A stretch of DNA of 64,000 nt, taken from NCBI RefSeq assembly GCF_027111355.2, contig NZ_CP114291.2, positions 1,984,001 through 2,048,000 of the forward strand. Direction: 5' to 3'. This document shows, piece by piece, positions 33,663 to 42,737 of this stretch. Below the pieces are notes generated by a model. That model worked only from the letters and a program-made list of their open reading frames with translations, was not told the origin of the DNA and did no database searches. The DNA is from Flavobacterium eburneipallidum (GTDB lineage: Bacteria > Bacteroidota > Bacteroidia > Flavobacteriales > Flavobacteriaceae). Numbering within the stretch: position 1 is the first letter of the stretch; every line of letters starts with the position of its first letter. A program made the position numbers and the translations under genes.

Positions 33663-34868
33663 ATGGAAAATAATTTTAGAATGATTGCCAAAACCTTTTT
33701 TGGTTTTGAAGAAATACTGGCAGAGGAGTTGAAAAAGCTAGGCGCACAAGAGGTCGAGCAGGGGGTGAGAATGGTTAGTTTCAAAGGAGATAAGGGGTTT
33801 ATGTACAAAGCCAATTTGTCTTTGAGAACAGCTTTGAAAATTCTGAAACCTATTTATTCTTTTAAGGCAACCAATGAACAAGCTTTGTACAAAGGTGTTT
33901 CTGGAATAAACTGGTCAAAATATCTGAACGCTAATCAGACTTTTGTGATTGATGCTACAGTACATTCTACGAATTTTAATCATACTGAATTTGTTTCCCA
34001 GAAATGTAAAGATGCAATCGTGGATCAGTTTCGCGAAAGAACAGGACAACGTCCAAGCATTGAGAAAATTCATCCTGATTTAAGAATTAATATTCATATT
34101 GACAAAGATCAGGTTTCGGTAGCATTAGATACTTCCGGAAATTCTTTGCACCAGCGTGGTTATCGATTGGCAACGAATATTGCTCCAATTAACGAAGTAT
34201 TGGCAGCAGGAATTCTGTTGCTTTCAGGTTGGGATGGTCAAACGGATTTCTTGGATCCGATGTGTGGTTCGGGAACTTTCTTGGCAGAAGCAGCGATGAT
34301 TGCTTGTAATATTCCGGCAAACATCAACCGTAAAGAATTTGCTTTCGAAAAATGGAAAGATTGGGACAATGATTTATTCGACCAAATTATGGATTCTTTG
34401 TTGAAAAAAGTTCGTGAGTTTCATCACACCATAAAAGGCTATGATAAAGCACCATCGGCTGTTCAAAAAGCGAAAGACAATATCAGAAATGCTAATTTGG
34501 ATGAATACATCACTATCGAAGAAAGAAACTTTTTTGATACCGAAAAAACATCAGAAGGAAAATTACACATTGTATTTAATCCACCTTATGATGAGCGATT
34601 GGATATTCACATGGAACAATTCTACAAGAATATTGGCGATACTTTGAAGAAAAATTATCCAGGAACAAATGCCTGGTTTATCACAGGAAATTTGGAAGCT
34701 TTGAAGTTTGTAGGCCTAAAACCTTCTCGAAAAATCAAACTTTTCAATGCTAGTATCGAAGCCAGATTAGTGAAATACGAAATGTATGAAGGAAGTAAGA
34801 GGACGAAGTTTGCTTCGCCTGTTCGCCTTGAAGGCTCGGGTCAGACTACAGACGATAATGTTCAGTAA
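33663..34868 (+). CDS. THUMP-domain RNA methyltransferase (RlmL-like)
   Basis: A 401-residue protein with an N-terminal ferredoxin/THUMP RNA-binding part (about 1-160, MIAKTFFGFEEILAEEL, THUMP core FVIDATVHSTNFNHTEF) and a methyltransferase domain (about 165-385) with FLDPMCGSGTFLAEAAM and the N2-guanine/N6 motif FNPPYDERL. It resembles the N-terminal half of RlmL, which makes m2G2445 in 23S rRNA. The longer open frame from 33492 runs into the divergent gene; the ATG at 33663, 21 bases after the -7 box, begins the conserved sequence. The last ~20 residues are low-complexity. Confidence 0.88.
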   Translation: MENNFRMIAKTFFGFEEILAEELKKLGAQEVEQGVRMVSFKGDKGFMYKANLSLRTALKILKPIYSFKATNEQALYKGVSGINWSKYLNANQTFVIDATVHSTNFNHTEFVSQKCKDAIVDQFRERTGQRPSIEKIHPDLRINIHIDKDQVSVALDTSGNSLHQRGYRLATNIAPINEVLAAGILLLSGWDGQTDFLDPMCGSGTFLAEAAMIACNIPANINRKEFAFEKWKDWDNDLFDQIMDSLLKKVREFHHTIKGYDKAPSAVQKAKDNIRNANLDEYITIEERNFFDTEKTSEGKLHIVFNPPYDERLDIHMEQFYKNIGDTLKKNYPGTNAWFITGNLEALKFVGLKPSRKIKLFNASIEARLVKYEMYEGSKRTKFASPVRLEGSGQTTDDNVQ

Positions 34869-34899
34869 TCCTATTTCAGAAATTTAAACACATAAAAAA

Positions 34900-35136
34900 A
34901 TGACAAAATTACAAACTCGCGCTTTTCTATACCAATTGGGTTGTTTTGCAGTATTATTTATCTCTTTCCGATTTTTAATATATACTTTTACTAACCTCAC
35001 AGGCTTTTGGGCACCAACAACAGCTTTTGTTATAGGTACCATTTTGTCTCCTATATTTCGGGCAATGAAGACTAAAGAAGGGGAGAAACTTTTTATGTCT
35101 TGGCTATTTATAAAGGGAGTTAGAGAAATTGGATAA
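34900..35136 (+). CDS. Small two-helix membrane protein (78 aa)
   Basis: A 78-residue protein with two membrane helices (about 10-30 and 34-52) and a charged C-terminal tail (MKTKEGEKLFMSWLFIKGVRE). It resembles short conserved membrane proteins of Flavobacteriaceae, but I cannot place it in a named family with confidence. It follows the RNA methyltransferase gene by 31 bases on the same strand and is closed by a strong terminator, so the two are probably co-transcribed. Confidence 0.65.
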   Translation: MTKLQTRAFLYQLGCFAVLFISFRFLIYTFTNLTGFWAPTTAFVIGTILSPIFRAMKTKEGEKLFMSWLFIKGVREIG

Positions 35137-35140
35137 TAGA

Positions 35141-35182
35141 AAAACGGCTTAAAAAAGTAAATTTTTTAAGCCGTTTTTTTAT
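35141..35182 (+). terminator. Terminator of the rlmL-like operon
   Basis: A 16-bp stem (35141-35156 with 35162-35177) containing ACGGCTT, loop GTAAA, then T-rich sequence. It lies five bases after the stop of the small membrane protein. Confidence 0.92.
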
Positions 35183-35216
35183 TCCAATAAATCGATTTAT
35201 TTCTATTTACTAGATT

Positions 35217-36089
35217 TTATTCATAGCTGACTAATTTTCCCAAAGCATACGCAATCAATTCATCAACAGCTTTGTATGGATCTTCACTAAAAGTTCCCGA
35301 AGCACGATTAGCAATAATGGCATTTAGCGATAAGCAATTATGTCCTAATAATTTTCCTAAACCATAAATGGCCGTGGTTTCCATTTCGAGGTTGGTAATT
35401 TTGTTGCTTTCAAAACTGAAGTTATCCATTTTAGAATTCAAGTTTTCATCTTGAATATTCAAACGCAAAACACGTCCTTGTGGGCCATAAAATCCGCCAG
35501 TAGTGGCAGTAATTCCTTTGTGAATTTGATTGCTTTCCAATCTTTTTTCTAGTTTTTCGGAACAGGCAATAGCATAAGGTCTACCTTTTCGAATATCCCA
35601 ATTGGTGTGTTGGACAAAAGCATCTTCCATTGCAACATTCGTAATTTTATCAATCAAATAGGAGCGGAGCATATTGTCTAAACCCAATCCAAATTTTGAC
35701 ATCACAAAACTATCTACAGGAATATCGGCTTGTAAAGAACCCGAAGTTCCAATTCGGATAATATTTAAGGAAGTTAGTTTTTCTTTTGGTGTTCTGGTTT
35801 TCAAATCAATATTGACCAAAGCATCCAATTCGTTCATCACAATATCAATATTGTCTGGACCAATTCCAGTTGACATTACGGTAATTCTTTTGCCTTTAAA
35901 AATTCCAGTTTGGGTTTTGAATTCTCTTTTTTGAGTCGAAAATTCAATACTGTCAAAGAATTGCGTGATTTTTTCGACACGGTTTTGGTCGCCTACAAAA
36001 ATAATATCGTGCGCAATATGTTCCGGAAGTAAGTTCAAATGATAGACGCTACCATCGGGATTGAGTATCAGTTCTGATGATTGTATCAT
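35217..36089 (-). CDS. Nucleoside phosphorylase (uridine phosphorylase-like)
   Basis: A 290-residue NP-I family phosphorylase. Motifs include VFVGD-like IIFVGDQNRVEKIT (phosphate loop), MSTGIGPDNIDIVMNEL, IRIGTSGSLQADI (base site) and the ribose-binding TNLEMETTAIYGL with the conserved Met-Glu pair (about 241-243). This set resembles uridine phosphorylase more than purine enzymes; a Bacteroidetes-type substrate preference cannot be excluded. It releases ribose-1-phosphate in nucleoside salvage. The next upstream gene (SUI1-like) is 83 bases away on the same strand. Confidence 0.82.
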   Translation of the reverse strand: MIQSSELILNPDGSVYHLNLLPEHIAHDIIFVGDQNRVEKITQFFDSIEFSTQKREFKTQTGIFKGKRITVMSTGIGPDNIDIVMNELDALVNIDLKTRTPKEKLTSLNIIRIGTSGSLQADIPVDSFVMSKFGLGLDNMLRSYLIDKITNVAMEDAFVQHTNWDIRKGRPYAIACSEKLEKRLESNQIHKGITATTGGFYGPQGRVLRLNIQDENLNSKMDNFSFESNKITNLEMETTAIYGLGKLLGHNCLSLNAIIANRASGTFSEDPYKAVDELIAYALGKLVSYE

Positions 36090-36172
36090 TTGAGAATTTG
36101 TTTAAAATTGTTTAAGGTTTGAAAATTTAATCTTTTTTTACTCAATACTGCTTCTGAACACTGCCAACTATT

Positions 36173-36502
36173 TTATCCTCCTACGCGTTTTACTTTAAAG
36201 CCTTTGTCTTTCAGTATTTGCATAATCTTATCCCGATAATCGCCTTGAATGATAATCGAATCATCTTTGAAAGTACCGCCAACGCTCAATTTGGTTTTAA
36301 TTTCTTTGGCAAGAATTTTAAAATCTTCGTCGCTTCCTTCATAACCTTCAATTATGGTGGTGGCTTTTCCTTTTCGTTTTTCGAATTTGCAAATCATCGG
36401 CTCTTTTTGAATAAAAAGTACGTGTTCTTCCTCTTGAATTGCTTCGGGTTCTGATGCTATATGATCTGGAAATAAGTTTTTTAGTTGATCTTGTAAGTCC
36501 AT
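36173..36502 (-). CDS. Translation initiation factor SUI1/eIF1-like (YciH type)
   Basis: A 109-residue protein whose C-terminal two thirds (about 35-109) is a SUI1 domain: FEKRKGKATTIIEGYEGSDE, then KTKLSVGGTFKDDSIIIQGDYR and KDKGFKVKRVGG at the end. Bacterial YciH/SUI1 proteins bind the small ribosomal subunit and influence initiation fidelity. Length agrees with the family. It sits between the nucleoside phosphorylase and the 2-oxoglutarate-dependent oxygenase genes, all on the minus strand but with spacers of 80-100 bases. Confidence 0.9.
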   Translation of the reverse strand: MDLQDQLKNLFPDHIASEPEAIQEEEHVLFIQKEPMICKFEKRKGKATTIIEGYEGSDEDFKILAKEIKTKLSVGGTFKDDSIIIQGDYRDKIMQILKDKGFKVKRVGG

Positions 36503-36603
36503 ATATTTTTTATGCTAAAAAATAAATTCCAAAATTTTTAAATAGCAAATTCCAAAATGGGTTATTGGAATTTGGTATTTCAAATTTGGAATTTACCTTG
36601 TTT

Positions 36604-37554
36604 TTATTTTTTAATTAATCCCAATTCCACCAATCGTTCATACAAGAAATCTCCTGCCGTGATGTCATCATATTTCTTTGGATTTTCGGCATCGATGCAA
36701 TTTTCCAAACAATCTAATTTCATGTCGCTTACTGGATGCATAAAAAACGGAATCGAATAGCGAGAAGTTCCCCATAATTCCCTTGGTGGATTGACTACTT
36801 GGTGAATGGTCGATTTCAATTTATTGTTGGTGTGACGTGATAACATATCGCCCACATTAATTACCAATTCGTCTGGTTGAGCAATGGCATCAATCCATTC
36901 GCCATCGTGATTTTGAACTTGCAAACCACGCCCTTGAGCACCCATCAAAAGGGTAATCAAATTGATATCACCGTGAGCTGCAGCACGAATGGCATTTTCA
37001 GGTTCAGAAGTTATGGGCGGATAATGAATCGGTCTCAAAATAGAGTTTCCATCTTTGGCATATTTATCAAAATAAAATTCATCTAAACCAAGGTGCAATG
37101 CCAAAGCTCTCAACACATAAACTCCTGTTTTTTCAAGCATTTGGTAGGCTTCTTTTCCAACACTATTAAAACGGGGTAATTCTTTTACTTCCACATTATC
37201 GGGATATTCCGAAGCGTATTTGGAGTCTTTGTCAACGTATTGACCAAAGTGCCAAAACTCTTTCAAATCGCCTTCTTTTCGGCCTTTGGCGTGTTCTTTT
37301 CCAAAAGATACATAACCTCTTTGACCGCCAAGTCCAGGAATTTCGTAGCCATGTTTGGTTTCTAATGGCAAAGCGAAAAAGTTTCTGATTTCGCCATACA
37401 ATTCATCAACTAATTGATTGTCTAAAAAATGCCCTTTTAAGGCTACAAAGCCAATATCTTCAAAGGCACTTCCGATTTCATTTACAAATTTTTGTTTGCG
37501 TTTCGGGTCATCCGAAAGGAAATCACGCAAGTCAACACTGGGAATGTTTTGCAT
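36604..37554 (-). CDS. Isopenicillin N synthase-family Fe(II)/2-oxoglutarate oxygenase
   Basis: A 316-residue non-haem iron oxygenase of the IPNS/2OG family. The N-terminal DIOX_N segment VDLRDFLSDDPKR (about 6-18) is followed by the double-stranded beta-helix with the metal triad HGD (HGDINLITLLMG, about 193-204) and a distal His in STIHQVVNPP (about 249), plus the RYSIPFF motif whose Arg binds 2-oxoglutarate. The substrate is unknown; neighbours give no clue and a beta-lactam pathway is not suggested. It is transcribed as a single gene on the minus strand. Confidence 0.88.
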   Translation of the reverse strand: MQNIPSVDLRDFLSDDPKRKQKFVNEIGSAFEDIGFVALKGHFLDNQLVDELYGEIRNFFALPLETKHGYEIPGLGGQRGYVSFGKEHAKGRKEGDLKEFWHFGQYVDKDSKYASEYPDNVEVKELPRFNSVGKEAYQMLEKTGVYVLRALALHLGLDEFYFDKYAKDGNSILRPIHYPPITSEPENAIRAAAHGDINLITLLMGAQGRGLQVQNHDGEWIDAIAQPDELVINVGDMLSRHTNNKLKSTIHQVVNPPRELWGTSRYSIPFFMHPVSDMKLDCLENCIDAENPKKYDDITAGDFLYERLVELGLIKK

Positions 37555-37706
37555 AGTATTATTTTTTTAAAACTGGAAAAAGTTATCGCTTCCTTCACAA
37601 ATGTAGAAAAATAATTCTAATAAAAGGTTGGGATTTTAGGGCATTTGAGTTTAAAATTTTTGACCATAAATTACACTAATTAGCGCAAATTGTTTTTTAG
37701 AATAGT

Positions 37707-37757
37707 AGTTTTCAAAGTCTTTAATTCAAAACTAATAAAGTTTGCAAATTGAAAACT
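37707..37757 (+). promoter_or_regulatory. Inverted repeat upstream of the HigA-like gene
   Basis: AGTTTTCAA (37707-37715) and its exact complement TTGAAAACT (37749-37757) flank 33 bases, 48 bases before the start codon. HigA-type antitoxins bind such symmetric operators, so autoregulation is a reasonable inference. Confidence 0.4.
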
Positions 37758-37804
37758 TTATATGCACTTTTGATGTTTCAATATTATGTTAAAAATGTAC
37801 AACG

Positions 37805-38161
37805 ATGAACTGGAAAGTATTAAAAACCGAAGAAGAATATAATAAAGCTTCTATGCGATTGATGGAAATATTCCACGCTCAACTAAATACTGTTGAAAGC
37901 GATGAGTTGGATTTATTATTGGTTTTGGTAAAAGATTATGATGACAAACATTATCAACTTTCTGAATTAGATGCTCTAGAAGTAATTAAATATAAAATGC
38001 AGGAAATGGGTATGAAAGCCAAAGACCTTGAACCTATAATTGGTAGCAAAGGACACGTTTCTGCTATTCTTTCTGGCAAGCGTGAAATCACTTTGAAAAT
38101 GGCACAAAAACTAAAGAATTATTTTAGCATTCCAGCAGAAGTTTTTTTGCATAGTACTTAA
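37805..38161 (+). CDS. Orphan HigA-type antitoxin (helix-turn-helix)
   Basis: A 118-residue protein of the HigA/MqsA-like antitoxin group: an acidic N-terminal part (about 1-55, MNWKVLKTEEEYNKASMRLM) and a C-terminal HTH (about 58-115, MKAKDLEPIIGSKGHVSAIL, then SGKREITLKMAQKL and FSIPAEVFL). In this family a HigB toxin gene normally lies just upstream. Here the 250 upstream bases show no reading frame and only an inverted repeat, so the antitoxin stands alone. It may repress other genes. A degenerate MITE-like fragment near 37638 is possible but weak. Confidence 0.8.
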   Translation: MNWKVLKTEEEYNKASMRLMEIFHAQLNTVESDELDLLLVLVKDYDDKHYQLSELDALEVIKYKMQEMGMKAKDLEPIIGSKGHVSAILSGKREITLKMAQKLKNYFSIPAEVFLHST

Positions 38162-38215
38162 TAATGGGGTTTGCTTTTGTTGTTAAGGATATTTTTAATA
38201 GTTTAAGAGGAATAA

Positions 38216-39013
38216 TTATTTCATTGTAACTGATTTCCATTCTATAACAATTTCTCCATTTGCTCGCCTGTCAGAAATTTCCAAAAATTTGAATTTGTTT
38301 TTAGAAATTTTTTTATACATCTTGTTAAAATCTTTAAAGGCATCATATTTACCATTATTGATGAAGAATAAAAAATCATCAACTAATTCCCATTTATCAT
38401 TTTTCAAAGTCCAAATCTTAAATACTTTGAAATTACTAGCACACGATGAGTTAAATTCTGCAATTTCATTTCCTCCATCTTCATCAATATCTCCAATACT
38501 GAAAATGCCTTCAATATGACAACAATTGGATTCAGTTAGTATTCTTGGAATTTTATTATTGGTAAAATAGTAGGATTGACCTTCTTCACACCAGCCTAAA
38601 CTAGGTAAAATAAAGACAAAATCATTTTTACCATCGCCATTTAAGTCCCCTAAATTTTTAAACTCTTTTTTGGTTTTTTTATCGGCTTCAAGTGTATATT
38701 CATAAAAGTCTTCCTTTTTCATTATGGTCGGAAAACATTCTTTTTTTGAATTCTCTAATTCGTATCGTGAAAGATCTAATTTAAATTTTCCTTCAAGAAT
38801 AGAATCGTTTATGAATTGAATGTCATTTGACAGTATTGAATTTTTAGGTTTATTGATTTTTATTTTTTCGAGTTGTTCCTCATAGGAAAGTTTTTTACTA
38901 GAATTAGGTTTGGAAACGATTTTTTTATCAGCTTTTTTTATTTCTGTTTTCTCAACGTCATTTTTACAAGCCCATATACTAAAGAATAGAATTAAAAAGA
39001 TAAGGTTTCTCAT
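38216..39013 (-). CDS. Exported lipoprotein with FG-GAP/VCBS-like repeats
   Basis: A 265-residue protein with a lipoprotein signal (LILFFSIWACKND, Cys16) and a Lys/Ser-rich linker, followed by two DxDxDG-type calcium-loop motifs: GDLNGDGKNDFVFIL (about 121-135) and GDIDEDGGNEIAEF (about 174-187), as in FG-GAP/VCBS beta-propeller repeats. Only part of a propeller could form in this length. Likely located at the cell surface; function unknown. It converges with the HigA-like gene. Confidence 0.75.
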   Translation of the reverse strand: MRNLIFLILFFSIWACKNDVEKTEIKKADKKIVSKPNSSKKLSYEEQLEKIKINKPKNSILSNDIQFINDSILEGKFKLDLSRYELENSKKECFPTIMKKEDFYEYTLEADKKTKKEFKNLGDLNGDGKNDFVFILPSLGWCEEGQSYYFTNNKIPRILTESNCCHIEGIFSIGDIDEDGGNEIAEFNSSCASNFKVFKIWTLKNDKWELVDDFLFFINNGKYDAFKDFNKMYKKISKNKFKFLEISDRRANGEIVIEWKSVTMK

Positions 39014-39151
39014 TTTTATTTTTTTATGTAATTAGCCATAAATTGATACAAGTCAGTTTATTTTCCACGGATTTTATGTTATGAAATACTTTAGTATTCA
39101 TTAAACTAATATATAAAAAAAGCTTTACAAATTATACTTCAAGTTATAAAC

Positions 39152-39188
39152 ACAAAAAAAATCCGCTTTGCTTTCACAAAACGGATTT
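39152..39188 (-). terminator. Terminator of lpdA
   Basis: On the minus strand AAATCCG (39188-39182) pairs with CGGATTT (39165-39159), with inner pairs and an eight-base T tract, 26 bases after the lpdA stop. Confidence 0.85.
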
Positions 39189-39214
39189 CTATAATAAGTC
39201 TAAATATTCAAATG

Positions 39215-40603
39215 TTACAAGTGAATCACTTCGCCATAAGCATCAGCAACTGCTTCCATAACCGCTTCACTCATTGTTGGGTGAGGGTGGATAGATTTAA
39301 GGATTTCGTGACCAGTAGTTTCTAGCTTACGAGCTACAACTGCTTCAGCAATCATATCCGTAACACCAGCACCAATCATGTGGCAACCTAACCATTCTCC
39401 GTATTTAGCATCAAAAATTACTTTTACAAAACCATCAGAATTTCCAGAAGCTTGTGCTTTTCCAGAAGCCGAGAACGGAAATTTACCCACTTTAATTTCG
39501 TATCCTAATTCTAAAGCTTTCTTTTCAGTCAAACCTACAGAAGCGATTTCAGGAGTAGCATACGTACAACCCGGAACGTTTCCGTAATCGATTGGATCCA
39601 CATGAAGACCAGCAATTTTCTCTACACAGTTAATTCCTTCAGCAGAAGCAACGTGTGCCAAAGCCTGACCAGGAGTAACATCACCAATAGCGTAATATCC
39701 TGGGATATTAGTTTGGTTGTAAGCGTTTACTATGATTTTATCTCTATCAACAACAATTCCTACTTCTTCCAATCCGATGTTTTCGATGTTGGTTTTGATT
39801 CCAACCGCCGACAATAAGATGTCAGCTTCCAAAACTTCTTCTCCTTTAGCTGTTTTCACGAAAGCTTTAACGCCATTTCCTGAAGTGTCAATTCTTTCTA
39901 CAGAAGAATTTACCATTACATTGATTCCTGCTTTTTTCAACGATTTTTCAAATTGTTTTGAAATATCTTCGTCCTCAACAGGCACTACGTTTGGCATAAA
40001 TTCTACAATAGTAACTTCTGTTCCCATAGAGTTATAGAAATGTGCAAACTCCACTCCAATTGCTCCGGAACCTACAACAATCATCTTTTTAGGTTGAGTA
40101 GGCAAAGACATTGCTTGTCTGTATCCAATTACTTTTACACCATCTTGTGGCAAGTTTGGCAACTCACGAGAACGAGCACCAGTAGCAATAATGATGTGGT
40201 CAGCAGAATATTCAGTAACTTTTCCGTCCTTATCCGTAACGTCAATTTTTTTACCTGGTTTTACTTTTCCAAAACCATTGATAACGTCAATTTTATTTTT
40301 TTTCATCAAGAAAGTAACTCCTTTGCTCATTCCAGCAGCCACATTACGACTACGTTGAATCACAGCAGGAAAATCTTTATCAAACGATGAAACAGTCAAT
40401 CCATAATCAGAAGCGTGCTTTAAGTAATCAAAAACCTGTGCCGATTTTAACAATGCTTTCGTAGGGATGCAACCCCAGTTTAAACAAATTCCACCAAGGT
40501 TTTCTTTTTCGATTACGGCAACTTTAAAGCCTAATTGCGATGCTCTAATGGCAGTTACATATCCACCTGGGCCACTTCCTAAAACTATAATATCGTATTT
40601 CAT
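39215..40603 (-). CDS. lpdA: Dihydrolipoyl dehydrogenase
   Basis: A 462-residue FAD enzyme (E3). The N-terminal GxGxxG (VLGSGPGGYVTAI, about 7-19), the redox disulfide GGICLNWGCIPTKAL (Cys41/Cys46), a second Rossmann NAD site (VVGSGAIGVEFA, about 177-188) and the C-terminal HPHPTMSEA are all intact. It re-oxidises lipoyl groups of 2-oxoacid dehydrogenase complexes and the glycine system. No other complex gene lies next to it. A second E3 gene ends at base 85; this one differs in its C-terminal tail (EVIHL). Confidence 0.95.
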   Translation of the reverse strand: MKYDIIVLGSGPGGYVTAIRASQLGFKVAVIEKENLGGICLNWGCIPTKALLKSAQVFDYLKHASDYGLTVSSFDKDFPAVIQRSRNVAAGMSKGVTFLMKKNKIDVINGFGKVKPGKKIDVTDKDGKVTEYSADHIIIATGARSRELPNLPQDGVKVIGYRQAMSLPTQPKKMIVVGSGAIGVEFAHFYNSMGTEVTIVEFMPNVVPVEDEDISKQFEKSLKKAGINVMVNSSVERIDTSGNGVKAFVKTAKGEEVLEADILLSAVGIKTNIENIGLEEVGIVVDRDKIIVNAYNQTNIPGYYAIGDVTPGQALAHVASAEGINCVEKIAGLHVDPIDYGNVPGCTYATPEIASVGLTEKKALELGYEIKVGKFPFSASGKAQASGNSDGFVKVIFDAKYGEWLGCHMIGAGVTDMIAEAVVARKLETTGHEILKSIHPHPTMSEAVMEAVADAYGEVIHL

Positions 40604-40781
40604 TTTTTTGTATTTATTTTTTTAGTTGTAAAAATGCAGTTGCAAAAGCTCTTGTCATTTTTGTATGTGTTTTCTAATTAATTTCAGTCTGCGAATTTAA
40701 GGAATTTATTTTATTAGAAGGAAGATTCCGCTTTAAAAGTTTAATACGTTGTCAATCAAAATTGTTAGAAATTTTACTAAA

Positions 40782-40850
40782 AGTAATTAGTAATTAGCTG
40801 TTAGTTATTGGCATTAAAAGCTAATTACTAATCACTAATGGCTAATTACT
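40782..40850. repeat. TAATTAGTAATTAGC word repeat
   Basis: AGTAATTAGTAATTAGCT (40782-40799) recurs in inverted form as AGCTAATTACTAAT (40819-40832) and again as GGCTAATTACT (40840-40850), just downstream of the second ABC exporter gene. Confidence 0.6.
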
Positions 40851-40854
40851 ACTA

Positions 40855-42609
40855 TTAATACTCCACAGCAAACTGCGAATCATACAGGTTTTTATAATAA
40901 CCGCCGTCTTTGATAACTAATTCCTGATGCGTTCCTTGCTCTACAATCAGTCCTTTATCCATTACCACAATTTTATCTGCATTGATAATAGTAGCCAATC
41001 GGTGTGCAATTACTATAGAAGTTCTTCCTTTCGTAATCGTTTCAGTAGCTTTCTGAATCAATTCTTCCGAATACGTATCGATAGAAGAAGTCGCTTCGTC
41101 TAAAATCAAAATACTTGGATTGCTCACATAAGCTCGCAAAAAAGCAATCAATTGACGCTGTCCGGACGAAAGCATTACACCACGTTCTTTCACATCAAAA
41201 TCATAATTGTCAGGCAAACTCATAATGAATTTGTGAACGCCAATTTTTTTGGCAGCAGCCAAAACTTCCTCACGAGAAATAGTAGGGTTGTTCAGTGTGA
41301 TGTTGTTGTAAATGGTATCGGCAAAAAGAAAAACGTCCTGCAACACCACTGCAATTTGTTTGCGCAACGAACTCAACGTATAGTTTTCGATATTGTGGTC
41401 ATCAATAGCAATCGTTCCGCTATTGATTTCATAAAAACGGTTTAGCAAGTTGATAATCGTTGATTTTCCAGCTCCTGTAGAACCTACAATCGCAATGGTT
41501 TCGCCTGCCTTTACATCCAAATCAATGCCTTTTATCACATATTCCTCGGCGATATAACCAAAATGAACGTCTTTGAATTGAATATTTCCTTTAAAAATTG
41601 GTGCTTCTACTGTTCCTGTATCCTGAATTTGGTCTTGTGTATCTAAAATGTCAAAAACACGATTGGCAGCAATCATCCCCAATTGCATCTCGTTGAATTT
41701 ATCCGCAATTTGACGCAACGGATTGAACAACATTCCGATAAACATGGTGTAAGCCGTCATTTGACCTAAAGTGGTAAAGGTGTCTCCGTTTATAATTTGC
41801 ATTCCGCCATAAAACACAATAAAACCAAGTGTTAATGAAGAAATAATATCGGCAATAGGGAAGAAGATGGAGTTGTATAAAATGGTTTTTATCCAAGCTT
41901 TGTTGTGTTTTCCGTTAATTTCTTTGAATTTTTCGGCTTCAATATCTTCCCGATTGAACAATTGAACAATCTTCATTCCCGTAACTCGTTCTTGCACGAA
42001 AGAATTCATATTAGCAATTTGAGTTCGAACTTCTTCAAAAGCGATTTGCATTTTCTTTTGGAATATTCGGGTAAAGAAAACCAATATTGGCATTGCTAAA
42101 ACGACAATCAATGAAAGTTCCCAATTCATCCAAAACATGATGATTAGACACACAATCATTTTCATGACATCACTAGCAATCATAAACAAACCTTGGCTAA
42201 AAATTTTAGCAATTTGTTCAATGTCTGAAACGGATCTTGTTACTAACTGTCCAACAGGTACGTGGTCAAAATACTTAATTCTAAAACTCAACATGTGTTT
42301 GAAGAGTTTCGTTCGAATGTCTTTTACAATATCTTGTCCCAGCCAATTCGCCCAATACACAAAGAAAAATTGGAAAATTACCTCTAACAACAAAGTAATT
42401 CCCATTAAGGTTACATATAATAATAAACCGTAATTGTCTTTGGGTTTAATGTAAGTGTCCACAGTTCCTTGTAGGATTAAAGGACGTAAAGCGGCAAATA
42501 ATGACAAGAAAACAGCGAATGCAATCACGCTATTGAATCGCCATTGGTATGGTTTAGTGTATTTTAATATTCTTTTAAATACTGTTGTGTCAAATACTTT
42601 TGCTTTCAT
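40855..42609 (-). CDS. ABC exporter half-transporter, MdlB-like (altered signature)
   Basis: A 584-residue exporter with a six-helix domain (about 1-330) and an ATPase domain. Walker A is GSTGAGKST, Walker B is ILILDEATSSID (about 497) with the catalytic Glu present, but the ABC signature is LSSGQRQ (about 478) rather than LSGGQ. This is the mirror image of the exporter at 8319-10079, which keeps LSGGQ but has Asp for Glu. Together they would form one normal and one degenerate ATP site, as in TM287/288-type heterodimers. They are about 31 kb apart and not in one operon. Substrate unknown. Confidence 0.88.
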   Translation of the reverse strand: MKAKVFDTTVFKRILKYTKPYQWRFNSVIAFAVFLSLFAALRPLILQGTVDTYIKPKDNYGLLLYVTLMGITLLLEVIFQFFFVYWANWLGQDIVKDIRTKLFKHMLSFRIKYFDHVPVGQLVTRSVSDIEQIAKIFSQGLFMIASDVMKMIVCLIIMFWMNWELSLIVVLAMPILVFFTRIFQKKMQIAFEEVRTQIANMNSFVQERVTGMKIVQLFNREDIEAEKFKEINGKHNKAWIKTILYNSIFFPIADIISSLTLGFIVFYGGMQIINGDTFTTLGQMTAYTMFIGMLFNPLRQIADKFNEMQLGMIAANRVFDILDTQDQIQDTGTVEAPIFKGNIQFKDVHFGYIAEEYVIKGIDLDVKAGETIAIVGSTGAGKSTIINLLNRFYEINSGTIAIDDHNIENYTLSSLRKQIAVVLQDVFLFADTIYNNITLNNPTISREEVLAAAKKIGVHKFIMSLPDNYDFDVKERGVMLSSGQRQLIAFLRAYVSNPSILILDEATSSIDTYSEELIQKATETITKGRTSIVIAHRLATIINADKIVVMDKGLIVEQGTHQELVIKDGGYYKNLYDSQFAVEY

Positions 42610-42645
42610 AATTCAGATTGCAGATTTTAGATTTTAGATTTCAGA
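42608..42645. repeat. TTAGATTTCAGA word repeat, downstream of truA
   Basis: Repeats of AGATTTTAGATTTTAGATTT lie between truA and the ABC exporter. The same words occur at 43471-43508 on the other side of truA, so the gene is bracketed. Confidence 0.55.
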
Positions 42646-42737
42646 TTTTTTAAAATTTGAAATTGAAACTGTTTACTGCTTTATAATCATTTCTATAATC
42701 TATTCTCTTGGTTCTTTGCTCTATTTTCTTTTCTCTT

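Noticed and set aside
37638..37702. Third MITE-like copy upstream of the HigA-like gene
   Set aside because: Only GGGCATTTG and a few internal words match; the right end and a target duplication are missing, so it is at best a remnant.
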